Shown: in pieces, positions 25,390 to 36,013 of the stretch | How positions within the stretch are numbered: position 1 is the stretch's first letter | Layout of the letters: each line of letters starts with the position of its first letter | DNA from: Leptolyngbya sp. SIO1E4 | Lineage (GTDB): Bacteria > Cyanobacteriota > Cyanobacteriia > Phormidesmidales > Phormidesmidaceae | Assembly: GCA_010672825.2 (NCBI GenBank) | Contig: JAAHFU020000001.1 | Location: 372,001-436,000, forward strand | Direction of reading: 5' to 3' | DNA: 64,000 nt | Position numbers and translations under genes: made by a program | The notes under the pieces: generated by a model | The model's input: the letters and a program-made list of their open reading frames with translations, nothing else | What the model was told of the DNA's origin: nothing | Database searches by the model: none

Positions 25390-28300
25390 ATGTCTAGCAA
25401 CTCTTCACTTCGTTTTGCGACCTTCAATGCCTCCCTCAACCGTGATGATGCAGGCCAGCTGATTACCGATCTCTCAACCCCTGACGATGCCCAGGCCCAA
25501 GCCGTCGCCGAAATTATTCAGCGCAACACCCCTGATGTGCTTTTAGTGAACGAATTTGACTTCGATGCAGATGGCACGGCGGCAGCGCTTTTTCAAGAAA
25601 ACTACCTGGCGGTTTCTCAAAACGGGGCCGCGCCAGTGGAATATCCCTACGTTTACATCGCCCCTTCCAATACGGGCATTCCCTCTGGGTTAGACCTCAA
25701 CAACGACGGCACCATTGGCGGCCCCAACGATGCCTTTGGCTTCGGGGTTTTCCCCGGACAATTTGCCATGGTGCTGTATTCCAAGTACCCCATCGTAGAA
25801 GACGAGGTGCGCACCTTTCAGGAATTTCTGTGGCAAGACATGCCCGACGCGCGACTCCCTGCAGATCCCACTGATGCCGATGGCAATGGGGATACTGACA
25901 GCTGGTACACCGAGGCAGAACTGGCTGCCGTCCGGCTCTCCTCTAAAAGTCACTGGGATGTGCCCATCGAGGTAGACGGTGAGGTGATTCACGTTCTGGC
26001 TAGCCACCCCACTCCCCCCGTATTTGATGGCCCTGAAGATCGCAACGGCACCCGCAACGCCGACGAGATTCGCTTTTGGGCGGACTACATTAAGGGGGCC
26101 GACTATATGTATGACGACAACGGCGTCACCGGCGGGCTAGCAGCCGGGACTCAATTTGTCATCATGGGGGATCTCAATGCCGACCCCTACGACGGTGACA
26201 GCACCGACAACGCCATCCTACAGCTGCTCAACAATCCACGAGTCAACGTGTCTGAAACCCCAGGCAGCACGGGCGGGCCGGACGCAACTGCGCGGCAAAC
26301 CTCTAATAACCTAGAGCATCTTGCCGATCCGGCCTACGACACCGCAGACTTTGGGGAGGCTGAGTTTGGTGGCCCTGGTAATCTACGGGTTGACTATGTG
26401 CTCCCCTCTGCCAATCTGGCGATCGCCGATTCCGGCGTGTTTTGGCCCGCTGAGGGAGAACCCGGTTTTGAACTGACCGGGCCTGGATTCCCGGCGGTGA
26501 GTTCTGACCATCGGCTGGTCTATACCGATGTGACAGTTCCCCAGTCTGAAGGGGCTGCCCAAAACCGCCAGTCCGTGAGTGACGTTGAATTCCTCGGAGA
26601 AGTCCAGTTTCCCACCGGCTTTGAATTTGCCGACACTGAGGTTGGGGGTCTCTCGGGGCTGGCCTACGACGCAACCCGAGCGGTTTACTACGCCCTGGCA
26701 GACGATCGCAGCTCCGATGCCCGCTTCTATACCCTCGGCATTGACCTCAGCGATGGCAGCCTGGAGGATGGCGATGTCACCTTCTCAGACGTGACACAGC
26801 TGCTAGATCAAGATGGCGACCCTTTTGAAAGCGGTAGCCTCGATCCAGAAGGCATTGCCCTCACCAGTCGCGGCACGCTCTATGTCTCCTCTGAAGGGGA
26901 TGCCAATGCTTTGATAGATCCCTTCATTCGGGAAATTTCCCTCTCCGCTGAGTTCATCCAGGATCTGCCCATCCCCGAGATTTACCTGCCTACAGCGGAT
27001 CAAGCCAGCGGCATTCGCAACAACCTGGCGTTTGAGAGCCTGACGATCAGCCCGGATCAGCGCTACCTCTACACCGCCACAGAGAATGCCCTGTTCCAGG
27101 ATGGCCCCAGTGCCGATGTGGATCAGCCCAGTCTGTCCCGCATTCTCAAGTACGACTTGACCACAGGTGAACCGGTGGCCTCCTATGTGTACGAGATCGA
27201 TGGGGTTCCTGAAGCGCCGAGCCCAGCCGATGGGTTCCGCACCAATGGCCTGGTGGAGCTGCTGGCGGTGGACAACAACGGAACCTTACTGGCACTGGAG
27301 CGCGGCTTCTCGGTGGGCCAGGGCAACACGGTCAAGCTGTTCGAAGTTCAGACCCAGGGCGCCTTGGATGTCCTCAACACCGACGACCTTTTCCGGGAAG
27401 AGCCTCTGGATGATGACGGGGAGATTTTGCCCCCAGGGCCCTTTGAGATTGACCCCACCGTCATCAAGCGAGAACTGCTGGATATTGAGCAGGATCTGGG
27501 CATTGCCCCTGACAACCTAGAAGCCCTGGCGTTTGGGCCGCAGCTGGCCGACGGTCGCCAGTCACTGATTATCGCCAGCGACAACAACTTCAATACCGAT
27601 CAGTTCACTCAGTTTCTGGCCTTTGCGATTGACCTTGAGACCACACCAGCCGCCCTGCCCCTGGTCGAAACGCCCCTCACCCAGGACGATGAAGACGCCA
27701 CAACGCCGCTGTTAGGCGACTCCGACGACCCGGCAATTTGGGTGAATCCTGAGAACGGGGATGAAAGCCTGGTCATCGGCACCCTCAAGGATGGCGGGTT
27801 AGCGGTTTTTGATCTTCAGGGCAATATCCTGCAAACGGTGCTGCCTGCTGACTTTGGCGATATCCGCTACAACAATGTGGATTTGGTGTATGGGTTTGAC
27901 TTGGGCGGCGAAAGGGTTGATTTGGCCGTGGTCAGCGATCGCGAAAACGACACCCTGGCCATCTTCAAAGTCAACCCTGAGACCCAGCAGCTAGAAGACG
28001 TCACCGCCGACGGCATCTTAGACACCATCTTTGGCGTAGATGATGGAGAAGCGACGGCCTACGGTCTGGCCACCTACACCAGTCCAGTCTCTGGCGCCTC
28101 CTATGCCTTTGTGACTCAGGCCGATGGCAACTTGGTGGCCCAGCTAGAACTGGTTGAGGAGAACGGTCGCGTTAATGCCACCGTCGTTCGCACCCTTGAG
28201 CTACCCGTGCCCACCGGAGATCCGGTCGATTCCCAGTCTGAAGGCGTGGTGGTGGATCAGGAGCTGGGGCTGCTGTACGTGGCTCTCGAAGATGAAGTGG

Positions 28301-31023
28301 GCATTCTCAAATTCTCGGCAGAGCCCGACGGGGGGAGCGACTTCCAGGTCATTCAGCCCGTTGATGCAGACTATCTGGTGCCTGACATCGAAGGGTTGAG
28401 CATTTACTACGGGGCAGCGGGCAGCGGTTACCTGATTGCCAACAGCCAGGGCGACTCTTCCTACGCTGTGTTTAGCCGGGAGGGGCCGAACGAGTACCTG
28501 GGCAGCTTCGTGGTGGGGGATAATGGCGCGATCGATCAGGTCAACGAAAGCGATGGCCTAGATGTGATCAACGTGCCTCTGGGATCTGCTTTCCCCCATG
28601 GGTTACTGGTGCTGCAAGACGGAGCCAACGATCCTCAAAACGCGGTTGAGGACGACGAAGAGCTAGAAAACAACAGCACGAACTTTAAGTTTGTCCCCTG
28701 GGAGTCGGTGGCCGACGCGTTTGAGAATCCGCTAGACATTGACCCTACCAGCTACGACCCGCGCAACCCGGGCGTGCATTCCCTCGTCAACGGTGTCGCC
28801 AGCGGCGATGTCACCCAAACCGCTGCGGTGCTCTGGGCCCGCAGCACCTTCCTCGGTGACGTCACGTTTGAATACTCCACCAGTGAAGACTTCAGCGCGA
28901 TCGCGGGGACTGCCACCGCCACCGTGACTGATATTAATCAGCCGGTGAAGGTTACCGTTGAGGGGCTGGCGTCAGACACGGAATACTTCTATCGAGCCAC
29001 AGACGCTGCCGGGGATACCGAAGCCGGTCGGTTCGTCACGGCAGCAAGTGCCGGGGAGCAAACGGGGCTGACCTTTGGCATTACTGGGGATTGGCAGCAG
29101 GCCCCTCCTTACCCGATTCTGAGTTCGGCGGCAGAGAGCGAGCTGGACTTCTTCGTCAAGCTGGGGGATACCATCTACGCAGATTTGGAGACGCCCGCAA
29201 CCCCCGGTGAGAGCCAGGCCAGAACGTTAGATCAGTTCCGGGCGAAACACAGTGAAGTGCTGAGCCCCCGGTTTGGCCTCAGCGCCACCTCAGATCTTTA
29301 CCAAACCACATCCATCCTGGCCTCCATCGATGACCACGAAATTGTGGACAACTTTGCCGGCGGGGCGGCTCCAGGAGACTCCCCCGATGCCCCCGACATC
29401 GGCTCTTCACCCGATCCGCTGTTTACCGACGATGTTGAGTTCGTCAACGATACCCAAGTCTATGAAGACGCCCTGCAGGCATACCAGGAATATCACCCCC
29501 TGCGAGATGAGTTCTACGATACCCCTGAAGATGCCCGCACCGATGGGGAGCGCAAGCTATATCGCGCCAATCACTATGGCAGCGATGCCTCAGTGTTTGT
29601 GCTAGACAGCCGCTCTTTCCGGGATGATCAGCTGGAGCCAGCCGACCTGAATGACCCGACTTCCTTCATTGTCCAGACCTTTGATCCGACCAGAACTTTA
29701 CTGGGCGAGGCGCAGCTAGACGCCGTCAAAACCGACTTGCTAGCCGCCCAGGTAGCTGGCACCACCTGGAAGTTTGTGCTCATCCCTGAGCCCATCCAAA
29801 ACTTTGGCGTGGTCAACGCCGAAGATCGATTCGAAGGCTATGCCGCAGAACGGACAGAGCTGCTGAGCTTCATTGACCAAAACGGTATCGACAATGTGGT
29901 GTTCATGGCGGGCGACTTCCACGGCACGATTGTCAACAATCTCACCTACCAGGTAGCCCCTGGCCAGGAACAGATTGCCACGAATGCCTTTGAGGTAGTC
30001 ACCGGGCCAGTGGCGTTCTTTGAGGGTCGCTTGGGCCCGAATGTGGCCAACCTATCGGCAGCCGCTGGCCTGGTCAGTGACGCAGAGCTGGCCTTCTACG
30101 AGTCTTTACCGGTGGCACCAGACACTGACGACATCGTGAACGACAGAGATGACTTTGTGAAGCAGCTGCTCGTTGCCCAAACCAGTGCGTTTGGCTATGA
30201 CCCGGTGGGATTAGACAACAACCTAGCCCAGGCAGAGGGGCTGATTGATGCCACCCTACTGCAGGGTGATTACGTCACCGCTCACACCTACAGCTGGACT
30301 GAGTTTGACATCGACCCCGTCACCCAAACACTAACGGTGACCACCTACGGCATTGATGCCTACAGCGAAGCAGATGTCTTGGCGAATCCAGACGCCGTGA
30401 TTGATCTGCAGCCTTCTATCATCAGCCAGTTTGAGGTGACTCCTCAGGGCTCGGTGCTGGGGGGCTCAGACACCGACGATACCCTGGTCAACGGGGACGA
30501 GGGCGGCAGGCTGGCCGGTCTAGACGGCAACGACCTGCTGGCCGGAGAACTGGGCAATGATGTGATTCTCGGCGGTGCAGGAGATGACGTGCTGCGGGGC
30601 GATCGCAATGCGCGCAGTGCCCAAACCGGTGAAGCAGGCGGCAATGACCTGATCTACGGCGGGGGCGGCAATGACCGCATTGGCGGGAAGTCAGGCAGCG
30701 ATCGCCTCTTTGGCGATGCCGGTGACGACCAGATCTGGGGGGATGCCGGAGACGACATCTTAAACGGCGGTGCTGGCAACGACCTCCTCACGGGTGACAA
30801 CAGCTCAGGCGGGCTCGGCAATGACACCTTCATCCTGGCTGTGGGTGAAGGCGTAGACACCATTACGGACTATGCCAACAACGGCAGTGAAGTGGATGTG
30901 ATTCAGGTGCTCGGGGCCACTAGTTTTGAGGCAACCCAAGCGGGCGCTGACACCCAGATTGTGGCCGATGGTGAAACCCTGGCCGTTCTGGTTGGCTTTA
31001 CCGGTGACGTCGTTTTTGGCTAA
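25390..31023 (+). CDS. Giant secreted RTX multi-phosphoesterase (EEP, phytase-like, beta-propeller phytase, PhoD)
   Basis: A 1877-aa protein that looks like an extracellular phosphorus scavenger. Domains in order: (1) endonuclease/exonuclease/phosphatase fold, about 8-380, with the catalytic Glu in 'VLLVNEFD', then 'MGDLNADPYDG' and 'SSDHRLV'; (2) esterase-like phytase domain, about 397-757; (3) beta-propeller phytase-like domain, about 764-1084, starting 'DSDDPAIWVNPENGDESLV'; (4) PhoD-type alkaline phosphatase, about 1124-1680, with 'GVASGDVTQTAAVLWARS', 'KLGDTIYADLE', 'SIDDHEIVDNF' and 'FMAGDFHG'; (5) RTX Ca2+-binding nonapeptides (GGxGxDxxx), about 1690-1820. There is no Sec signal, so type I secretion through the RTX end is likely. 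The ATG at 25390 (MSSNSSLRFATFNAS) is preferred over a GTG at 25270. No type I exporter genes are in the window. Confidence 0.92.
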   Translation: MSSNSSLRFATFNASLNRDDAGQLITDLSTPDDAQAQAVAEIIQRNTPDVLLVNEFDFDADGTAAALFQENYLAVSQNGAAPVEYPYVYIAPSNTGIPSGLDLNNDGTIGGPNDAFGFGVFPGQFAMVLYSKYPIVEDEVRTFQEFLWQDMPDARLPADPTDADGNGDTDSWYTEAELAAVRLSSKSHWDVPIEVDGEVIHVLASHPTPPVFDGPEDRNGTRNADEIRFWADYIKGADYMYDDNGVTGGLAAGTQFVIMGDLNADPYDGDSTDNAILQLLNNPRVNVSETPGSTGGPDATARQTSNNLEHLADPAYDTADFGEAEFGGPGNLRVDYVLPSANLAIADSGVFWPAEGEPGFELTGPGFPAVSSDHRLVYTDVTVPQSEGAAQNRQSVSDVEFLGEVQFPTGFEFADTEVGGLSGLAYDATRAVYYALADDRSSDARFYTLGIDLSDGSLEDGDVTFSDVTQLLDQDGDPFESGSLDPEGIALTSRGTLYVSSEGDANALIDPFIREISLSAEFIQDLPIPEIYLPTADQASGIRNNLAFESLTISPDQRYLYTATENALFQDGPSADVDQPSLSRILKYDLTTGEPVASYVYEIDGVPEAPSPADGFRTNGLVELLAVDNNGTLLALERGFSVGQGNTVKLFEVQTQGALDVLNTDDLFREEPLDDDGEILPPGPFEIDPTVIKRELLDIEQDLGIAPDNLEALAFGPQLADGRQSLIIASDNNFNTDQFTQFLAFAIDLETTPAALPLVETPLTQDDEDATTPLLGDSDDPAIWVNPENGDESLVIGTLKDGGLAVFDLQGNILQTVLPADFGDIRYNNVDLVYGFDLGGERVDLAVVSDRENDTLAIFKVNPETQQLEDVTADGILDTIFGVDDGEATAYGLATYTSPVSGASYAFVTQADGNLVAQLELVEENGRVNATVVRTLELPVPTGDPVDSQSEGVVVDQELGLLYVALEDEVGILKFSAEPDGGSDFQVIQPVDADYLVPDIEGLSIYYGAAGSGYLIANSQGDSSYAVFSREGPNEYLGSFVVGDNGAIDQVNESDGLDVINVPLGSAFPHGLLVLQDGANDPQNAVEDDEELENNSTNFKFVPWESVADAFENPLDIDPTSYDPRNPGVHSLVNGVASGDVTQTAAVLWARSTFLGDVTFEYSTSEDFSAIAGTATATVTDINQPVKVTVEGLASDTEYFYRATDAAGDTEAGRFVTAASAGEQTGLTFGITGDWQQAPPYPILSSAAESELDFFVKLGDTIYADLETPATPGESQARTLDQFRAKHSEVLSPRFGLSATSDLYQTTSILASIDDHEIVDNFAGGAAPGDSPDAPDIGSSPDPLFTDDVEFVNDTQVYEDALQAYQEYHPLRDEFYDTPEDARTDGERKLYRANHYGSDASVFVLDSRSFRDDQLEPADLNDPTSFIVQTFDPTRTLLGEAQLDAVKTDLLAAQVAGTTWKFVLIPEPIQNFGVVNAEDRFEGYAAERTELLSFIDQNGIDNVVFMAGDFHGTIVNNLTYQVAPGQEQIATNAFEVVTGPVAFFEGRLGPNVANLSAAAGLVSDAELAFYESLPVAPDTDDIVNDRDDFVKQLLVAQTSAFGYDPVGLDNNLAQAEGLIDATLLQGDYVTAHTYSWTEFDIDPVTQTLTVTTYGIDAYSEADVLANPDAVIDLQPSIISQFEVTPQGSVLGGSDTDDTLVNGDEGGRLAGLDGNDLLAGELGNDVILGGAGDDVLRGDRNARSAQTGEAGGNDLIYGGGGNDRIGGKSGSDRLFGDAGDDQIWGDAGDDILNGGAGNDLLTGDNSSGGLGNDTFILAVGEGVDTITDYANNGSEVDVIQVLGATSFEATQAGADTQIVADGETLAVLVGFTGDVVFG

Positions 31024-31072
31024 ATCCCCCTCGATCTAATCCCAATCGTCAGCATTGAAGCTGCGGGAATAT

Positions 31073-31109
31073 GCCCCGTAAACCGCGAGATTTCGTGGGT
31101 TTACGGGGC
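31073..31109 (+). terminator. Hairpin between the two giant RTX genes
   Basis: GCCCCGTAAACC (31073-31084) pairs perfectly with GGTTTACGGGGC (31098-31109), 50 bp after the first RTX stop. There is no T-run. It suggests that the following gene has its own promoter. Confidence 0.6.
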
Positions 31110-31220
31110 CATCCTTATGCAGATCTTTAACAGTCAATAAATCAGACATCAGAGGGGCTTAAAGCTGCTGTGGGACGCTTACTTCCGTTCTTTAAAAGTG
31201 GAATTGGCTCCCTTTTTCTT

Positions 31221-34200
31221 ATGGTGGATACAACTCTAAAGGGATTTGCATTTCTACCGGCAGACACCTTTGCCGAAGGCCCACAATCGGGTGCAGACAA
31301 TGGGCAGATTGATGCTGTTGAGCGCATTCAACCCATCTCCGCGAACGGGCGCACGGGGCCCTTTGATGGCCAGCCGGTGCAGGGGTTCAGTGGCGTGCAG
31401 TTTGCCCCCGGCAGCGACGGCGACACGTTTTGGTTTTTGTCAGACAATGGCTTTGGCGGTGAGGCCAACAGCACTGACTATCTGCTGAGGCTGTACCAGG
31501 CTGCTCCCAGCTTCAATGGGGAAGGCGGTGACGGCAGCGTTGACATTCAAGGGTTTGTGCAGCTTAGCGACCCCAACGACTTGATTCCCTTCGACATTCA
31601 AAATGAAGGGACGGAAGCGCGACTGCTGACCGGTGCCGACTTTGATATCGAATCTTTTGTCATCGATGGCAACGGGGATATCTGGGTGGGGGAAGAGTTT
31701 GGCCCCTTCCTCTTGCACTTCAACAGCGAGGGCGAACTGTTACAGGCACCCATTGCCACCCCAAATCCAGTCGAACTCAATACCCTCAATGGGCAAGATC
31801 CTTTAGTGATTGGCCACCGGGGAGCCAGTGGCGATTTTCCTGAGCATACCCTGGAGGCCTATCGGGCCGCGATCGCAGCGGGGGCAGACTTCATTGAACC
31901 CGATCTGGCGATTACCCGTGATGGCGTTCTGATTGCCCGCCACGAGCCCACCCTGGCCCAGGTTGAACTCGACGAGACCGGCGAGATTGCCCGCGACGCC
32001 AACGGCAACCCCATCGTTAAACAAGACAGCACGCTGACAACCAACGTGGCCGATCTGCCTCAATTCGCAGATCGGCTAACGGTCAAGAGCCTAGATGGGG
32101 TTCTGGTTGGGGGCTGGTTTGCCGAAGACTTTACCTTTGCTGAACTCGAAGAAAGCGTTCGTGCGCGGCAATCCCGTGACTTCCGCGATCAGTCCTTCAA
32201 TGACCTGTTTAAGATCCCCAGCTTAGAGCAGGTGATTGAGCTAGTGCAGGACGTTGAAGCTGAAACGGGCGTGCAGGTGGGTATCTATCCCGAAACCAAG
32301 CACCCCACCTTCTTTGACGAACAGGGGCTCTCTTTAGAAGAGCCCTTGATTGAAACCCTGCAAGCAACGGGCTTCACCGACCCCGATCGCATCTTCATCC
32401 AGTCCTTTGAGTTTCAGAACCTGATCGAACTGCAGGGGATGCTCGATGCTGAAGGGTTAGGCGATCTGCCGTTAGTGCAGCTTTACGGCAACGCCACCGA
32501 TAGTGCCAGCCCTGCTAGCGGCTTCTCGGTGCCCTTCGATATTCGCTTCAATGTGGAGCAGGGGAATGATTTAGAGGCGATCTACGGGGCTGAGTTTCTG
32601 GCCGCTGCAGAAGCCCCTTTATCGGCAGACACCATTTATAGCGACCTCGACAGTGCTGAGTTCTTACAAGTAATCAGCGACCTGTATGCCGAAGGGGCTG
32701 GCCCCTGGAAAAACAATATTTTGCTGCGCGCCCCCTTGGATGAGCCCGTCGATGGTAACGGTGACGGCGTGGCCGAAATCACCACTCAGCTCACGGGCGA
32801 AGTGACCTCCTTCATTGACGATGCCCATGAGGCTGGGCTGCAGGTGCACCCCTACACCCTGCGGGATGAAGAGCGGTTCTTGACGCTAACCCCAGATGGC
32901 ACGCCTCAAACCCCGGAAGAAGAGTATGAACAGCTGATTGAAATCGGGGCGGATGGCTTCTTCACCGACTTTCCTCGCACGGGCGATCCGGTGCGCGATC
33001 GCCGAGTCTCTGATGAAGTCCGCGCTCCCCAGAATCCTGACTTTGACTTCGACACCCTCAACGGCCAAACGCCGCTGGTCATTGGTCACCGGGGCGCCAG
33101 CGGGGATTTCCCCGAGCACACGTTAGAAGCCTATCGTCTAGCTATCTATCAGGGGGCTGACTTTGTAGAGCCTGACCTGGCAATCACCCGCGATGGCGTT
33201 CTGATTGCGCGCCACGAGCCCACCCTGGCCCAGGTTGAATTGGATGAGACCGGTGAAATTGTCCGCGATGCTGACGGGAATCCGGTGGTGTTGCAAAACA
33301 GCACCCTGACCACAAATGTTGCGGACCTGCCCCAGTATGCGGATCGGGTCACCGTTAAAGAACTCGATGGGGCACTAGTGGGCGGTTGGTTTGCCGAAGA
33401 CTTCACCCTGCAGGAAATCAAGGACGATATTCGGGCGGTTCAGTCTCGCGATTTCCGGAGTGGTGACTTTGACGGACTGTTTGAAATTCCCACCCTGGAA
33501 GAAGTGATTGATCTGGTCAATGAATTGAGCCCGGTCGTGGGTCGAGACATTGGCATCTACCCTGAAACCAAGCACCCCACCTTCTTTGATGAGCAAGGGG
33601 TGTCTTTGGAAGAGCCCCTGGTGCAAACCCTGGTAGAAACGGGCTTTACAGATCGCGATCGCATCTTTATCCAGTCCTTTGAGGTGGCCAACCTGATCGA
33701 GTTGCGCACTGAACTGCTACCTGAAGCAGGTTTGGATAATTTGCAACTGGTGCAGCTCTTGGGCGACACCGAAGGGGACTTTATCAATGCGGGCGGCGGG
33801 GGCTTCTCTGTCCCCTTCGACTTCGTGGCCAATGCCGACAAGTCCGACGCTGAATTGCGAGAAATCTACGGCGACCTGGTAGATCTGATCGACTTCAGCA
33901 GTGCACCTACCTACGCAGACTTAGTCACCCCAGAGGTGATCACGGCTATCAGTGCCTACGCCGATGGCCTGGGCCCCTGGAAAAACAGCATCCTGCTGCG
34001 GGAGTCCCTGGATGAACCGGTCGATGGCAATGACGATGGCGTGGCTGCAATCACCACCCAGCTCACGGGTGAAATCTTCCCGCTGATTGACTTTGCCCAC
34101 GATGCCGGTCTGCAGGTGCACCCCTACACCCTGCGGGATGAAGAGCGGTTCTTAACCCTGAACGCAGATGGCACCCCCCAGAGCACGGGCGATGAGTTTC

Positions 34201-35417
34201 GTCAGCTGATTGAACTGGGCGCCGATGGCTTCTTCACTGACTTTCCTGAAACGGGGCGCATTGTGGTGGAGCAGTTCGAAACGGCAGAAGAGTTTGCCAA
34301 CATCCGGGGCTCTCGCGGCTATGAAGGCATGGCCTTCAGCCCCGATCGCCAGACCCTTTACCCCATGCTAGAGGGCACTGTTTTTGGAGATCCCGAAGGG
34401 TCGGTACGCATCTACGAATTTGATGTGGCCAGCAGCGAATTTACCGGACTGCTGGGGCTCTATCAGTTGGATGCGCCGAATCACGCGATCGGCGACTTCA
34501 CCCCCATCAACGAAGATGAGTACCTCGTCATCGAACGGGATGGTGGCCAGGGCGCCGCTGCCGAGTTCAAGCAGATCTTCAAGGTGGATCTGTCTGAGAT
34601 AGATGCCGAGGGCTTCGTTGAGAAAACTCTAGTGGCTGATCTGCTGAACGTCGCTGACCCCGACGACCTCAATGATGACGGCGACACCCGCTTTGCCTTC
34701 CCATTTGTCACCATTGAAGACGTGTTGGTGATCGACGAAGGCACCCTGCTGGTGGCGAACGACAACAACTATCCCTTCTCCATCGGTCGCGACTTTTCTG
34801 GCGTCGAAATCGACAATAACGAGGTCATCCTCGTTGGCTTAGAGGAGTCGCTAGATCTCGATCTGCGGATTGGCGAGGCTTCCCTCACCCGCGACATCAC
34901 TCAAGGCAATCGCAGCGATGAGACCCTGGCCGGGGGCATCGATAGCGATGACTTCATCTTTGGCAGCGGGGGCGATGATGTGCTGCGCGGCGACCTCAAC
35001 GATCGCGATGCCCAGGTGGGCATTGGCGACGACGACACTGTTTTTGGAGAAGCGGGGAGCGATCGCATCGGCGGCAAGGGCGGCAACGACGCCCTCTTTG
35101 GCGGCGAAGGCGACGACCAGATCTGGGGGGACGATGGCGATGACATTCTGCGCGGTGGCCCCGGCAACGATACCCTCACCGGCGACGATAACTCTGGGGG
35201 CAGCGGGGCCGACACCTTTGTCTTAGCAGCCGGGGAAGGCACCGACACCCTCACCGACTTTGAGGTCGATCTTGACTTCATCGGCCTAGCCGACGGTCTG
35301 GAGTTTGGGGCGCTGTCTTTTGGCGGCGAAGCGATCGCTTTTGGAGAAGAAACCCTGGCGATTCTGCAAGGGGTAGACACCACTACTCTGGCAGAGTCTT
35401 CGTTTGTGGTGGTCTAA
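31221..35417 (+). CDS. Secreted RTX protein with two GDPD domains inserted in a phytase-like domain
   Basis: A 1398-aa protein. The N-terminal part (about 10-188) is the first half of an esterase-like phytase domain ('FSGVQFAPGSDGDTFWFLSD', 'WVGEEFGPFLLHF'). Then come two tandem glycerophosphodiester phosphodiesterase domains (about 193-590 and 615-1013). Both keep the catalytic His-Arg motif HRGASGDFPEHTLEAY and the metal/acid motif EPDLAITRDG...ARHEP. The second half of the phytase-like domain follows (about 1028-1215, 'RGYEGMAFSPDRQTLYP'). RTX nonapeptides (about 1238-1330) and a C-terminal secretion-like segment end the protein. It should hydrolyse glycerophosphodiesters to glycerol-3-phosphate outside the cell. 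The two GDPDs are close copies, pointing to tandem duplication. The start is ATG 31221, or GTG 31170 with AGAGGGG upstream; the choice is open. Confidence 0.92.
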   Translation: MVDTTLKGFAFLPADTFAEGPQSGADNGQIDAVERIQPISANGRTGPFDGQPVQGFSGVQFAPGSDGDTFWFLSDNGFGGEANSTDYLLRLYQAAPSFNGEGGDGSVDIQGFVQLSDPNDLIPFDIQNEGTEARLLTGADFDIESFVIDGNGDIWVGEEFGPFLLHFNSEGELLQAPIATPNPVELNTLNGQDPLVIGHRGASGDFPEHTLEAYRAAIAAGADFIEPDLAITRDGVLIARHEPTLAQVELDETGEIARDANGNPIVKQDSTLTTNVADLPQFADRLTVKSLDGVLVGGWFAEDFTFAELEESVRARQSRDFRDQSFNDLFKIPSLEQVIELVQDVEAETGVQVGIYPETKHPTFFDEQGLSLEEPLIETLQATGFTDPDRIFIQSFEFQNLIELQGMLDAEGLGDLPLVQLYGNATDSASPASGFSVPFDIRFNVEQGNDLEAIYGAEFLAAAEAPLSADTIYSDLDSAEFLQVISDLYAEGAGPWKNNILLRAPLDEPVDGNGDGVAEITTQLTGEVTSFIDDAHEAGLQVHPYTLRDEERFLTLTPDGTPQTPEEEYEQLIEIGADGFFTDFPRTGDPVRDRRVSDEVRAPQNPDFDFDTLNGQTPLVIGHRGASGDFPEHTLEAYRLAIYQGADFVEPDLAITRDGVLIARHEPTLAQVELDETGEIVRDADGNPVVLQNSTLTTNVADLPQYADRVTVKELDGALVGGWFAEDFTLQEIKDDIRAVQSRDFRSGDFDGLFEIPTLEEVIDLVNELSPVVGRDIGIYPETKHPTFFDEQGVSLEEPLVQTLVETGFTDRDRIFIQSFEVANLIELRTELLPEAGLDNLQLVQLLGDTEGDFINAGGGGFSVPFDFVANADKSDAELREIYGDLVDLIDFSSAPTYADLVTPEVITAISAYADGLGPWKNSILLRESLDEPVDGNDDGVAAITTQLTGEIFPLIDFAHDAGLQVHPYTLRDEERFLTLNADGTPQSTGDEFRQLIELGADGFFTDFPETGRIVVEQFETAEEFANIRGSRGYEGMAFSPDRQTLYPMLEGTVFGDPEGSVRIYEFDVASSEFTGLLGLYQLDAPNHAIGDFTPINEDEYLVIERDGGQGAAAEFKQIFKVDLSEIDAEGFVEKTLVADLLNVADPDDLNDDGDTRFAFPFVTIEDVLVIDEGTLLVANDNNYPFSIGRDFSGVEIDNNEVILVGLEESLDLDLRIGEASLTRDITQGNRSDETLAGGIDSDDFIFGSGGDDVLRGDLNDRDAQVGIGDDDTVFGEAGSDRIGGKGGNDALFGGEGDDQIWGDDGDDILRGGPGNDTLTGDDNSGGSGADTFVLAAGEGTDTLTDFEVDLDFIGLADGLEFGALSFGGEAIAFGEETLAILQGVDTTTLAESSFVVV

Positions 35418-35633
35418 TACCAATTCTCGTTTCTAAAGCTACAGATTCAGCCCTCTCCCAACCGCCCCTTTCCAAGGCTGCCAATTGTACAGATCTCGGT
35501 TTGAACAATATCAGCGCTGCATGACCTCCCTTAATCCCTCCTTGCTCTTGGCGCAGCCTGCCCGGAGGGTTTAGGAGGGAAACCCAGTTCTCCCCCTTGG
35601 TAAGGGGGAGTTAGAGGGGGTCAGCTTTCCTAA

Positions 35634-35697
35634 AATCCTTATGCAGCAAGGTTTTGATTTCTGCCTTCTGCCTTCTGATTTCTGCCTTTTGCTATAG
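35634..35697. repeat. 64-bp repeat with TTCTGCC heptamers, copy 1
   Basis: Nearly identical (one mismatch seen) to 47231-47294. The unit starts AATCCTTATGCAGCAAGG and continues into imperfect 7-bp units of the TTCTGCC type, ending TTTTGCTATAG. Related shorter stretches occur at 47026-47098, about 53566-53582 and 56252-56278. Confidence 0.75.
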
Positions 35698-36013
35698 TTC
35701 TCTAAATTAATAAACTTCAGCAAGCTGGATGTTTCAAAAAACTCTACCAGCACATTTACATCACTCGTTTCTGTCTGTTCTTGTCTGACGCATAAATCAA
35801 AAATTTCGAGTTCTTTAATTTGATAACGTTCTTGCAGCGATGACTCACACAGGTTTCCTACCGGTGGTCTCAGCTTAGCTCAAGATAGAGAACTCAACCC
35901 CCAGCAAAACGGTCAGCCATACTCGCAGCAAGTTCATCGGATCTTCATCTGTCTTTCCCTGAAGGGGGCTGGCTTCTAGCGTATGGGTAGCCAGATGTTT
36001 GGGAGAACCGACG

